Source of the DNA: Acidobacteriota bacterium
GTDB taxonomy: Bacteria > Acidobacteriota > Vicinamibacteria > Vicinamibacterales > UBA8438
Reading direction: 5' to 3'
Assembly (NCBI GenBank): GCA_009838525.1
Contig: VXRJ01000016.1
Coordinates: 1 to 64,000, forward strand
DNA length: 64,000 nucleotides
In this document: positions 7,227 to 18,744 of the stretch, one piece after another
Position numbering within the stretch: the stretch's first letter is position 1
Layout of the letters: every line of letters begins with the position of its first letter
The notes under the pieces: generated by a model
Told to the model about the DNA's origin: nothing
What the model saw: only the letters and a program-made list of their open reading frames with translations
Databases searched by the model: none
Program-made: the position numbers and the translations under genes

Positions 7227-8960
7227 CTAATCGGGCGATTCCACGCGAACCGTCACAACGTCCGTCTCGTGATACTGCTGGTGGCGGACGGATGATGCGA
7301 GGTGGCGGAGGAGCCGCAGCGAGACTTCCTGCTCGGCCCGGGCGCCGGTTACACGGTCCCCGAGCACGGCGATGCGGTCCTCGATGTTGGACTTGTCGGT
7401 TGCGGCAATGAACTCCAGTTCGGCGGCGCGGCCGTCGTTGCGCGCGCTGATCCGCAGACGCCGTTCGGTGGCGGCCTCTCCTTCATCGCTGGGTCGAATC
7501 AGCGTGATCAGCGTCTCCTCGCCCACCGCGCGGAGCCGGTCCGTCATTGCCTCATCCCAGCCGCGGCTGGACGCGAACTGCGCCAGGAACTTGTCGATCT
7601 TCGGGTAAGCGGCAGTGTTCAGGTCCGTCTGAAGGCGGAGCGGCCGCGGCCTCGACCACTCCAGGAACAGCGTCATGAGGATCGCCGCGAGGCCGCCGGA
7701 CGTCATGCCGTTACTCAGCAGCCCGCTCCACGCCCCGAGCGCGTCGGCGAAGAGCAGCTCGTTCTGGAAGCCGAGTCCGATCCAGAAGCCAACGCCAGCC
7801 ACGATGCCCTTGCGGTAGTCGGTACCGTCCTCGACGACCACCCGCATGCCGAGCACGAAGAGCGTGCTCATCAGCACGATGGTGTAGGCCCCGACCACCG
7901 GCCCCGGAATAGCGAGGATCAGCGACATGAACTTCGGCAGGAACGCGAGGACGATGAAGACGGCGCCGATGGCGACACCGACGGCGCGCGCCGCGACACC
8001 GGTGATGTCGGTGACGGAGACGCTCGACGAGTACGTCGTGTTCGGCACCGTGGCGGCGAGCCCCGACAGGAGATTCCCGACGCCATCGGCGGCGACGGCG
8101 CCCTGCACGACGCGGAAGTCGGTCGCCCGCGGCTTGCGCCGGGAGACACGCTGAATCGCGACACTGTCGCCAATCGTCTCGATGGCGCCGATCAACGTCA
8201 CGAACACGAACGCGGGCAGCAATGACCAGAACGCGACACCGAAGTTGAGATCGAAACCCGGCCAGGCGCCCGCCGGCAGCCCGACCCATTCCGAATCGGC
8301 CACCAGCCGGGTGTCGTACAGACCGTAATAGGCCGCGGCCACACAGCCCGACGCAATCCCGATGACGGGCGCCCAGAGCCGCCAGTAGCCGGTGGCACGC
8401 AACGTGACCGCCACTGTCACCAGCAGCGTGACGATCACGCTCACCGGAGCCGCACCGGGCGATGAACCCTCCGGCACGTCGTCCAGCATGCCGAACATGA
8501 TCGGCATGAGGGTCACCGGGATCAGCATGATGACCGTGCCGCACACCGTCGGCGTCAGGACGCGGCGCAGCAGCGACAGCTTCGTCGAAAGGCCGAACTG
8601 GAAGAGGGCGGAGAGGGTGACCAGGGTCGCCAGCAGTCCCGGTCCGCCCTCGGCGAGCGCCGTGACGCAGACCGCGATGAACGCGGCCGAGGTCCCCATG
8701 AGCAGCACGTGACCGGAGCCGATCCGACCGACACGCACTGCCTGCAGGATGGTGGTGATCCCGCTGATCGCGAGCGCTGCGAACGCTGCCCAGGAGAGGA
8801 AGTCCTCACCCGCGCCGGCCGCCCGCACGACGATGGCCGGCGTCAGGACGATCCCGGCGACCGTGAGCATCGCGAACTGAGAGCCCAGTCCCAGCGCGAG
8901 TGCCGGCGGAGGCGTTTCCTCGGGTTCGTAGCGAAGCTCCCTGACACGCTCGGCGCTCAT
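7227..8960 (-). CDS. NCS2-type uracil/xanthine permease with C-terminal RsbW-like domain
   Basis: This is a 577-residue protein. The first ~430 residues form a nucleobase/ascorbate (NCS2) transporter with about 14 membrane segments. Visible are the early LGLGSQFAMLTVAGIV segment, a central TLIGAIETIGDSVAIQ helix containing the usual substrate-binding Glu, and an NTTYSSSVSV stretch. The last ~145 residues are soluble and read like a degenerate histidine-kinase-type ATPase of the RsbW kind, with an AVGEETLITLI helix and a terminal LRLLRHLASSVRH...TDVVTVRV element. I chose ATG 8960 because GGAGAGGAG precedes it; an in-frame upstream start would add about 58 low-quality residues. It heads the run leading to the DUF3311-like gene, symporter and oxidase. 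Confidence 0.88.
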   Translation of the reverse strand: MSAERVRELRYEPEETPPPALALGLGSQFAMLTVAGIVLTPAIVVRAAGAGEDFLSWAAFAALAISGITTILQAVRVGRIGSGHVLLMGTSAAFIAVCVTALAEGGPGLLATLVTLSALFQFGLSTKLSLLRRVLTPTVCGTVIMLIPVTLMPIMFGMLDDVPEGSSPGAAPVSVIVTLLVTVAVTLRATGYWRLWAPVIGIASGCVAAAYYGLYDTRLVADSEWVGLPAGAWPGFDLNFGVAFWSLLPAFVFVTLIGAIETIGDSVAIQRVSRRKPRATDFRVVQGAVAADGVGNLLSGLAATVPNTTYSSSVSVTDITGVAARAVGVAIGAVFIVLAFLPKFMSLILAIPGPVVGAYTIVLMSTLFVLGMRVVVEDGTDYRKGIVAGVGFWIGLGFQNELLFADALGAWSGLLSNGMTSGGLAAILMTLFLEWSRPRPLRLQTDLNTAAYPKIDKFLAQFASSRGWDEAMTDRLRAVGEETLITLIRPSDEGEAATERRLRISARNDGRAAELEFIAATDKSNIEDRIAVLGDRVTGARAEQEVSLRLLRHLASSVRHQQYHETDVVTVRVESPD

Positions 8961-9089
8961 CGCGCGGACTCCTCTCCGTAAACCAGCCGTGAAGGTTAGT
9001 TTGTACACCATTACACCAGGAAGCCGTGGTGAAGCCCGTGTCGCGCCGGCAGCGGTAGGCGTCCGGCGTCGGCGGTAGGCAAACCGCGC

Positions 9090-9095
9090 TACAAT
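9090..9095 (+). promoter_or_regulatory. Putative -10 box (TACAAT) upstream of the LOG-family gene
   Basis: TACAAT preceded by GC lies in the 167-base divergent spacer, 32 bases before ATG 9128. No good -35 is present. The GCTACAAT form recurs before several genes in this window. Confidence 0.4.
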
Positions 9096-9127
9096 GACGC
9101 CATCCCGCCGCACGGGCAGCAATCCAG

Positions 9128-9784
9128 ATGGCAAAGGTCAAGAGCCGGGTAAGTGGGGGGCAGCCGACGCCAGCCGGGCCACCTACGGGCAAGCACGTCT
9201 GCGTCTATCTTGGCGGACACCTAGGGCGGGACGAGCAATTCCGCGATGAGGCCGACGCCCTGGGTCGCATGATGGCCGCCGAGGGAATAGGCCTCGTATA
9301 CGGCGGTGCGAGCATCGGTCTGATGGGCGTGCTCGCCAACGCCGCCCTCGACGAAGGCGGTTATGTCACCGGCGTGATCCCCCGGCAATTGTCGTACCAG
9401 GAGCTTGCTCACGAAGGGCTGAGCCGCATCGTCGAAGTCAACACGATGCACGAACGGAAGCACCTGATGCAGAGTCTCGTCCAGGGATGCCTGGCCCTGC
9501 CCGGTGGGTACGGCACGACCGAGGAGATCTTCGAAGCGCTGACGTGGTCCCAGGTTCCGGTCGAAATGCACGAGAAGCCGTGCGTGTTTGCGAACATCAA
9601 CGGTTACTTCGATCACATGTTCAGTTTCCTCGACCACGCCGTCGAGCAAGGACTACTGCTGCCCCACAATCGCAACCTTGCCATGCAGGCGCCGACCGCC
9701 ACGGGAGCACTGCAGAAGATCCAGAACGCCTGGGCCGAGGAGGAACAGGCGATTCTCGACGTGATCAAGTCCTACGAGGCGTGA
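9128..9784 (+). CDS. LOG-family nucleoside 5'-monophosphate phosphoribohydrolase (TIGR00730-like)
   Basis: This 218-residue cytosolic enzyme carries the LOG motif PGGYGTTEE (125-133) and the preceding MHERKHLM (about 107-114), which together form the nucleotide and phosphoribosyl site. An early VYGGASIGLMG loop completes the fold. The family releases free base from (cytokinin-type) nucleoside monophosphates; in bacteria it often serves nucleotide salvage. The first ~20 residues (Pro/Gly-rich) are probably a disordered extension. It is divergent from the purine-type permease, a possible functional link through free nucleobases, and is followed by a DNA methyltransferase 16 bases later. Confidence 0.9.
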   Translation: MAKVKSRVSGGQPTPAGPPTGKHVCVYLGGHLGRDEQFRDEADALGRMMAAEGIGLVYGGASIGLMGVLANAALDEGGYVTGVIPRQLSYQELAHEGLSRIVEVNTMHERKHLMQSLVQGCLALPGGYGTTEEIFEALTWSQVPVEMHEKPCVFANINGYFDHMFSFLDHAVEQGLLLPHNRNLAMQAPTATGALQKIQNAWAEEEQAILDVIKSYEA

Positions 9785-9800
9785 CGCCGCCGTCGCCGGC

Positions 9801-11027
9801 ATGCAGTACGCGTTCGCTTCGGACGCCGACCAACGCCTGACGCTGACTGAATTCGTGCGCGAGCTGGAGGGCTGGCGCCGGTACGGCAAGGCAACGACCG
9901 TGTCGGAGTACGCCGGCGTGCCCGTCATCGCGAACGAGTTCTGGACGTCCAGGCAGCGGGCCGCGCACTCCCTGCACGAGATCTCCTACCGCGCATGCTT
10001 CAAGCCGCAACTGCCACGCTTCTTCATCACGCGCCTGACGAACCCGGATGACGTGGTCTTCGATCCGTTCATGGGACGGGGAACGACGCTGCTGGAAGCC
10101 GCGCTGCACGGGCGGCAGCCCCTGGGAAACGACGTCAACCCGCTGTCTCGCCTCCTGCTCGAACCGAGGCTGGACCCACCATCGATAGAGGCCGTCGTCG
10201 ATCGCCTGAGCGCGCTGTCGCTGGACGACCCGGCGGCGCCTCCCGACGGCTTCGATGTCTTCTTCCACGAGCGTACGCTGAACCAGATTTGCCGTTTGCG
10301 GGAGTACCTGCGCGAACGTCGTGCCGGCGGTTCGACCGATGCTGTCGATCGCTGGATCCAGATGGTCGCCATCAACCGGCTGACTGGACATTCCCCGGGG
10401 TTTTTCTCCGTCTACACGCTGCCGCCGAACCAGGCAACCACCATCGAACGGCAGCGCAAGACCAACGCGCGCCGCAATCAGCGGCCGGAGTACCGCGATG
10501 TCGCCGATCTGATTCGCCGCAAGACGCGTTCGCTCCTGCGCGACGTGCCGCGCCAGGCGCCGGCGGAGCGGAACGGCGGGTTCTTCGAACAACCGGTCGG
10601 AGAACCGTTCGCCTACGACGGACCTCCGGTAACGCTCGCCGTCACGTCGCCGCCGTTCCTCGATGTCGTCAACTACCGGTCGGACAACTGGATGCGGTGC
10701 TGGTTCGCGGGCGTCGATCCCGAGGAGGTCGAGATCACGCAGACCGGCAATCTGGAGGCATGGCGCTCGCTCGTGCGGGAGACGCTCGAGAACGTAGCCT
10801 CGATGGCGTCCCACGACAGCGTCTTCGCGTTCGAAGTGGGCGAGGTTCGTAGCGGGTCGCTGCTGCTGGATCGTGTGGTCGTGGACGTGGCGCGGGACAC
10901 GCCCTGGGAACCCGTCTGTGTCGTCGTGAACGAGCAGGCGTTCACCAAGACGTCCAACACCTGGGGCGTCCGCAACAACCGGGCCGGCACCAATTCCAAC
11001 CGAATCGTCGTCATGCGGCGTGGTTGA
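9801..11027 (+). CDS. Orphan site-specific DNA methyltransferase (N4C/N6A type)
   Basis: This 408-residue protein carries SAM motif I as DPFMGRGTT (88-96) and catalytic motif IV as TSPPF (282-286), the pattern of amino-methyltransferases acting on N4-cytosine or N6-adenine. The SAM motif precedes the catalytic motif by about 190 residues. That differs from the beta order common for TSPPY enzymes, and the intervening segment (about 120-270) probably contains target recognition. No restriction endonuclease or specificity subunit lies nearby, so it may be a solitary regulatory or remnant methyltransferase. The ATG follows the LOG gene by 16 bases. Confidence 0.85.
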   Translation: MQYAFASDADQRLTLTEFVRELEGWRRYGKATTVSEYAGVPVIANEFWTSRQRAAHSLHEISYRACFKPQLPRFFITRLTNPDDVVFDPFMGRGTTLLEAALHGRQPLGNDVNPLSRLLLEPRLDPPSIEAVVDRLSALSLDDPAAPPDGFDVFFHERTLNQICRLREYLRERRAGGSTDAVDRWIQMVAINRLTGHSPGFFSVYTLPPNQATTIERQRKTNARRNQRPEYRDVADLIRRKTRSLLRDVPRQAPAERNGGFFEQPVGEPFAYDGPPVTLAVTSPPFLDVVNYRSDNWMRCWFAGVDPEEVEITQTGNLEAWRSLVRETLENVASMASHDSVFAFEVGEVRSGSLLLDRVVVDVARDTPWEPVCVVVNEQAFTKTSNTWGVRNNRAGTNSNRIVVMRRG

Positions 11028-11093
11028 GCCGGCGGCTCGTGATGAAACCCCCGCTGCATTCGAGCGGCGATGCATCCCGCCCGACCGTTCGGC

Positions 11094-11099
11094 TACACT
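11094..11099 (+). promoter_or_regulatory. Putative -10 box (TACACT) for the FMN oxidase-YceI pair
   Basis: TACACT within GGCTACACTT lies about 75 bases before ATG 11173, in the 145-base spacer after the methyltransferase. The -35 is weak. Supported mainly by recurrence of the GCTAC-A-T form. Confidence 0.3.
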
Positions 11100-11172
11100 T
11101 GGCGAACCGATGGCCGGCCGCGATCGCCGGCCGCTTACCGGCCCCGTCACGGGCCCGCTAGGAGAGCAGAGG

Positions 11173-12603
11173 ATGGCCGAACGCAGACTGGACCGACGTC
11201 ACCCCGATCCCGGAACGAGCCGGCGGGAGTTCTTCAAGTTTCTGGCCGCCAGCCCCTTGCTGGGCCTGGCTGCGTCGGGTCTGCCGGCAAGCTGGCAGCG
11301 CGCCCTTGCCCATGAGGCCGAGCGCGGCGCGGCGCCCGGATCCGCGGCGCTGCAGTGCCGGGCTTGCGGGACGGAGATCATCCCTTCACTGGAACAGCCT
11401 CGTTTCGGGGCCGCCCAGGAACCGCAACTGCCTCCCCAGAACGCCATCGAGGATCAGTTGACGGGGCAGATGATCGAGTCGCCGGACGAAGCCATCAACG
11501 TCTGGGACTTCGAGCGCGTGGCGCATGCCAACAACCTGCCCCAGCACTGGGACTACCTGCACATGGGAGTCGACGACTACGAAACGAGGCGTGCCAACCG
11601 GGAAGGATTCCAGCGCCTGATGCTTCGTCCCCGGCGGCTCGGCGGCGAGGAGTTGCCGGAGCTCGACACCTCGGCCGAGTTCTATGGCCGGCGCTGGGCC
11701 TCTCCCCTCTTTCTCTGTCCGGTCGCGAGTCTCGAGGCCTATCACACGCAGGGCGAGAGCGGCGCCGCGCGGGCGGCCGGGGCGAGAGACATCCTGCAGA
11801 TGCAGTCGCATCAGAGCTCGCAGTCATACGTGGAGATCGCCGAGGCCCGCGGCGAGCCGCACTGGTTCCAGATCTACACGGTGCCCGACTGGAACGTGAA
11901 CAAGCGGGTCATCGACCGCGTCGCCAGCGCGGGCTGCCCCGCCCTGGTATGGACCATCGACCTGCTGGGCGGCAGCAACCGCGAGTTGCAGCGACGCACG
12001 CTGGCGGGCGAGGGTTACGAGTCGGTGCTCTGCCAGAACTGCCACCAGCACCATCCGGACTACCTGCGGCCGATGCGGGCCGGCCTGGAGGGCCCCGAAG
12101 GCGAGCGCTATCCCTACACTTGGGACTACATCAAGCGCCTCAAGGACGCGAGCGACATGAAGCTCATCCTGAAGGGCATCATGACCGCCGAGGGCGCCGA
12201 GCAGGCGATCGAGCACGGCGCGGACGGGATCTTCGTGTCGAATCACGGCGGCCGGGCGGTGAACAGCATGTGGTCGTCGATCGACTCGTTGCCCGAGGTC
12301 GTCGGCGCGGTCCGGGGCCGGGTGCCGGTCTTCATCGACAGCGGCGTCCGTCGGGGCACCGACCTGTTCAAGGCGGTCGCGCTCGGGGCCGACGGGGTGG
12401 GGATTGGCCGCCCCTACGTGTGGGGTCTCGGCGCCTTCGGAGAGGACGGCGTCACCAAGGTGATCGACCTGATCCACGCGGAGTTCCGGATTGCCATGCG
12501 GCAGACGCGGACGACGTCGGTCGAGCAGATCACGTCCCGCTTCGTCATGGAGGCCAAGAACCCCATCATGATGCGTGACAACAGCTTCGGCTTCGGGTTG
12601 TGA
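11173..12603 (+). CDS. Tat-exported FMN-dependent alpha-hydroxy-acid oxidase with two CxxC motifs
   Basis: This 476-residue enzyme starts at ATG 11173 behind AGGAGAGCAGAGG. The N-terminus has a twin-arginine signal (SRREFFKF near 16-23), unusual for the mostly cytosolic lactate/glycolate oxidase family. The FMN barrel is clear: SNHGGRAVN with the catalytic His (about H358), the downstream IDSGVRRGTD, and LGADGVGIGRPYVWG. Two Cys pairs stand out, C62/C65 just after the signal and C287/C290 followed by His (CQNCH). They could bind zinc, iron-sulfur or covalent haem c. It probably oxidises a 2-hydroxy acid in the periplasm. A YceI-family gene follows 47 bases later. Confidence 0.88.
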   Translation: MAERRLDRRHPDPGTSRREFFKFLAASPLLGLAASGLPASWQRALAHEAERGAAPGSAALQCRACGTEIIPSLEQPRFGAAQEPQLPPQNAIEDQLTGQMIESPDEAINVWDFERVAHANNLPQHWDYLHMGVDDYETRRANREGFQRLMLRPRRLGGEELPELDTSAEFYGRRWASPLFLCPVASLEAYHTQGESGAARAAGARDILQMQSHQSSQSYVEIAEARGEPHWFQIYTVPDWNVNKRVIDRVASAGCPALVWTIDLLGGSNRELQRRTLAGEGYESVLCQNCHQHHPDYLRPMRAGLEGPEGERYPYTWDYIKRLKDASDMKLILKGIMTAEGAEQAIEHGADGIFVSNHGGRAVNSMWSSIDSLPEVVGAVRGRVPVFIDSGVRRGTDLFKAVALGADGVGIGRPYVWGLGAFGEDGVTKVIDLIHAEFRIAMRQTRTTSVEQITSRFVMEAKNPIMMRDNSFGFGL

Positions 12604-12650
12604 TGGGACCGATCGGTCCGCGCCCTGCCGCGCAACGAGGAGGACACAGG

Positions 12651-13226
12651 ATGCTCGTCGCACGTCGAACCGGTTTCTTGCTCCGGTCCGTGACCGGCGC
12701 TGCGCTTGGTCTGGCACTGCTGGCCGGCTCCGAGGCGGCGGCGCAGTCCACGGTGGAGTTCACCGTCTCCGGCACATCGACGGTCCGGGGATGGACCTGT
12801 TCGGTCAGCGGAACGGCAGACGTTGCCTCCGGTTCGTCCGCGCCGGCCCCCGGCTTCGATTCCGGGGTCCAGTCGGCCACGCTGACGGTTCAGGTAGCCG
12901 ACTTCGAGTGCCCTGACGAAACGATGACCGAGCATCTCCAGGAAGCGATGAAGCCGGAGGAGTTCGCCGAGATCACCTTCGAGCTCGAGAGCTACGAGGC
13001 CTCCGGGGCCGGCGCCCAAGCCAGCGGCGCGCTCACCATCCATGACGTGACCACGCCGGTGACCTTCCCGATTTCGCTCACCCCGGCCGCATCGGGTGTC
13101 GAGATCGCCGGTGAGGTCACATTGGACATGACGACCTACGGCGTGGAACCGCCTGTCGTCATGCTCGGACTCCTGCGCGTTCGGCCGGAGATACGCATCG
13201 AGTTCAGCGGCCTCGTCGTTCCGTAG
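12651..13226 (+). CDS. YceI-family periplasmic lipid-binding-fold protein
   Basis: This 191-residue protein starts at ATG 12651 with GAGGAGGA upstream. A signal peptide ends around EAAAQ, and the mature part is a YceI-type lipocalin-like barrel: it begins with FTVSGTSTVRGWTC and has ELESYEASG, GALTIHDVTTPVTFPI and a final RPEIRIEFSGL. Family members bind isoprenoid chains, often ubiquinone-like. It contains a Cys pair (WTCSV and FECPDE) that may form a disulfide. The position just downstream of the exported FMN oxidase suggests a quinone or electron-acceptor link, which is inference. Confidence 0.85.
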   Translation: MLVARRTGFLLRSVTGAALGLALLAGSEAAAQSTVEFTVSGTSTVRGWTCSVSGTADVASGSSAPAPGFDSGVQSATLTVQVADFECPDETMTEHLQEAMKPEEFAEITFELESYEASGAGAQASGALTIHDVTTPVTFPISLTPAASGVEIAGEVTLDMTTYGVEPPVVMLGLLRVRPEIRIEFSGLVVP

Positions 13227-13273
13227 CGACACCCGACGGCTCAGGGCAGCGTGCCCCGCGTCGGCCTCTTCGA

Positions 13274-15954
<2,681 letters not shown>

Positions 15955-15958
15955 CGGA

Positions 15959-15987
15959 GGCTAATCCCTGATTCTGGACAAAGTCAA
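15959..15987 (-). promoter_or_regulatory. Putative promoter/operator of the fur-katG operon
   Basis: On the minus strand TTGACT (15987..15982) is followed 17 bases later by TTAGCC (15964..15959), or by TAGCCT with an 18-base spacer. The GTG start is only 4-5 bases after the -10, so the mRNA would be leaderless or nearly so. The 66-base spacer is A/T-rich relative to the region and probably holds the repressor site. I could not define a clean Fur-box palindrome. Confidence 0.45.
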
Positions 15988-16020
15988 GTATTTGCATGGA
16001 TCGAATATGATCGGCCTGCC

Positions 16021-18645
16021 ATGCAGGCGGCGGCGCGATTCCCGCGGTCCAACGATTCCCGGCACCGTGCCCGGCTGGCCGGCCTCGTCTTCCTGTCCGG
16101 GGCGGCCAGCCTCGTGTACGAGGTGCTATGGCTGAAGGAGCTGAGCCTGCTCTTCGGGAGCACGGCGTACGCCGCCTCCACGACGCTCGCCGTCTTCTTT
16201 CTCGGCCTGGCGGTGGGTGGCGCGTTATTCGGGCGCTGGTCGCCGCACCTGCGGTCGCCGCTACGCGCCTATGCCTGGATCGAGCTGGCGGTCGCGGCGG
16301 CGGCAGCGCTGTACTTCGTGCTGCTGGAGGTCTACTTCCAGCTCTACGGTCCTGTCTACGACGCCCTCATCGACCGGCCCGCCGCCTTCAACGCGTTCAG
16401 GCTAGCGCTGGCAACACTGGTGCTCCTGCCCCCGGCCGCCTTGATGGGCGGCACGTTGCCGGTCCTCGGCCAGCATCTGGTCCGACAGCCGCACGAACTC
16501 GGGCGGTACGGATCGTGGCTGTACGCGATCAACACGATTGGCGCGGCTACTGGCGCGTTTCTTGCCGGTTTCGTGCTGCCGCTCGCGCTCGGCTTCGACC
16601 GGGCGTATCTGCTGGCCATGGCGGTCAACGTGGCGGTCGCCGGCCTCGCCTGGCGGATGTCGCGCATCGACGAGCGCGAGGCGGCGCCGGATCCGGGGGT
16701 GCCGGCCGAACGACACCGGCAGCGGGACCGGCGCAAGAAGGGCGCGCGACGCTCGCCATCGACCGCGTCCGCCGCCGACGCGGCCAGCCCCGCGTGGCTC
16801 CTCGCCGCCGTTGCCGGCCTCTCCGGCGCGTTCGCACTCGGACTCGAGGTGCTCTGGACGCGCATGTTCGCTCAGGTTCTACAGAACTCGGTCTACACCT
16901 TCTCGACCATTCTCGTCGTGTTCCTGGCCGCGCTGGCGACCGGCTCGGCGATCGCGAACCGCCTTTGCCGCGTACGGGGAGCGGCCCCGGCGCAGGTCCT
17001 GTGGATGCTCCTCACGCTGTCCGGCCTCGGCGTCGCCGCCACACCCTTTGTCTTCCATGATCTAACGGCCGGCGTCAGCACGCTGACCACCGGCGACGCC
17101 TGGATTTCCTACGTCGTCTCGATCTTCGGCAACACGATGGTGTTGCTGTTCGTGCCGGCAGCCCTGCTCGGCAGCGTCTTCCCCTACCTGCTGCGAGCCG
17201 CGGAAGGGTCGCCGGCCGCGCCGGGCGCCATCATCGGCCGTCTCAGCGCACTCAACACGGCCGGCGCCGTCGTCGGCTCACTCGCCGCAGGGTTCGTGCT
17301 GCTCGGTGCGATCGGGCTCTGGAACAGCATCCGGCTCATCGCCGCCAGCTACCTGGTCCTTGCGCTGGTTTGCGCCTGGCGCGGCTGGCGGACGCCACGC
17401 GCGCGGCTGCTGCCGACAGTGGCCACATTCGGCGCGGTGGCGCTGCTCGGCACCGCGCTCGACGCCTCGCGCCTGACCCTCGTCAACGTCACCACAGAGC
17501 GCGGCGAGGAGCTGCTCGCCACCTGGGAGGGACCCGAGGGCATCGTCGCCGTCGTCGAACGTGCCGGGAATCGGCACATCAAGATGAACAACTTCTACAC
17601 CCTGGGGGGGACCGGCTCCATCGAGCAGGAGCAGAACCAGGCGCTGCTTCCCCTGATGACGCACCCTAGCCCGCGTGCGGTCTTTCTGCTCGGTCTCGGC
17701 ACCGGCATAACCGCGGGTTCCGCCCTGCGGCATCCGGTCGAGCGGCTCCTGGTCTGCGAGATCGCGTCCGACGTGATCGTGGCCGCCGCGACCTACTTCA
17801 ACGCACCGAGCGGCGGACTCTTCACCGACCCGCGGGCGTCCGTCCGTGCCTGCGACGCCCGCAACCACCTGCTGGGCACGGCGGAGCGCTACGACGTGAT
17901 CATCGCCGACCTGTTCGTCCCCTGGCGGGCTGGCGTTGGCAACCTCTACAGCCGCGAGCACTTCGAAGCAGCGCGCGACCGGCTGACCGCCGGTGGGGTT
18001 TTCGTCCAGTGGCTGCCGCTGTACCAGGTCTCCCGCCGCGAGTTCGACCTGGTGGCGCGCACCGTGCTGAACGTCTTCGAGCAGGTCACGCTGTGGCGCG
18101 GCAGCTTCAGCCCGGAAATCGCGTACGTGGCGTTGGTCGGCGCGACGGAACCGACCGCGCTCGACCCGGCCGTGATCGAGCGCAACGGGCAGCATCTGAG
18201 CGGCGGGGCGCCGCTGCCCGACGCCACCGCCCTCGCGGTGACGCTTCCGTTCTACGCGGGAAACCTGTCGGCGGCCGACGGACTGATTCCGCCCGGGCCC
18301 CTGAACACCGACGATCGGCCGCTCGTCGAGTACCTGGCCCCGGTGACCCATCGGGAAGAACGCGCCGGCGCGGCCGGATGGTTCAATTCCGCCGACCTGG
18401 CGGCCTTTCTCCGGCGCCTGACGGAGTTGGCGCCGCCGGCGCGCGACCCGCACCTGGCGCTGTTGAGCCCCGCGCAACGGGACTTCGTCAGGGCCGGTCT
18501 AAGCTACTACGAGGGAGCGGTGGCCCGGCAGCTCGGACGCGATGCCGAGGCCGACGCGCACTTCCTCGACTTCGCCCAGCGCATCCCCATTGAGTTCTAT
18601 CCACCCCTGGACGAGAGGGACGCGGACACCGATGTCGTCCCGTAG
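16021..18645 (+). CDS. Membrane-embedded spermidine-synthase-like protein
   Basis: This 874-residue protein has an N-terminal ~560 residues forming two sets of membrane helices separated by a basic linker (about 225-250, rich in Arg/Lys/Asp). After them comes a C-terminal SAM/aminopropyltransferase-like domain with LLGLGTGITAGSAL, ERLLVCEIASDV and YDVIIADLFVPWRAG, the last resembling the catalytic DLxxP region. The family is annotated as fused MFS/spermidine synthase. Whether it makes polyamines or methylates or transfers something at the membrane is unknown. I chose ATG 16021 because earlier in-frame starts lie inside the divergent regulator gene. Confidence 0.82.
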   Translation: MQAAARFPRSNDSRHRARLAGLVFLSGAASLVYEVLWLKELSLLFGSTAYAASTTLAVFFLGLAVGGALFGRWSPHLRSPLRAYAWIELAVAAAAALYFVLLEVYFQLYGPVYDALIDRPAAFNAFRLALATLVLLPPAALMGGTLPVLGQHLVRQPHELGRYGSWLYAINTIGAATGAFLAGFVLPLALGFDRAYLLAMAVNVAVAGLAWRMSRIDEREAAPDPGVPAERHRQRDRRKKGARRSPSTASAADAASPAWLLAAVAGLSGAFALGLEVLWTRMFAQVLQNSVYTFSTILVVFLAALATGSAIANRLCRVRGAAPAQVLWMLLTLSGLGVAATPFVFHDLTAGVSTLTTGDAWISYVVSIFGNTMVLLFVPAALLGSVFPYLLRAAEGSPAAPGAIIGRLSALNTAGAVVGSLAAGFVLLGAIGLWNSIRLIAASYLVLALVCAWRGWRTPRARLLPTVATFGAVALLGTALDASRLTLVNVTTERGEELLATWEGPEGIVAVVERAGNRHIKMNNFYTLGGTGSIEQEQNQALLPLMTHPSPRAVFLLGLGTGITAGSALRHPVERLLVCEIASDVIVAAATYFNAPSGGLFTDPRASVRACDARNHLLGTAERYDVIIADLFVPWRAGVGNLYSREHFEAARDRLTAGGVFVQWLPLYQVSRREFDLVARTVLNVFEQVTLWRGSFSPEIAYVALVGATEPTALDPAVIERNGQHLSGGAPLPDATALAVTLPFYAGNLSAADGLIPPGPLNTDDRPLVEYLAPVTHREERAGAAGWFNSADLAAFLRRLTELAPPARDPHLALLSPAQRDFVRAGLSYYEGAVARQLGRDAEADAHFLDFAQRIPIEFYPPLDERDADTDVVP

Positions 18646-18744
18646 ACCCCGCTGAATAGGATGCTCACTGGCAGGCTTGACCTGTCCGGGCGTCATGCCT
18701 TCCAATCGCCCCTGTTGGGACGTCCGAGTTCTGTGGAGGGATCA

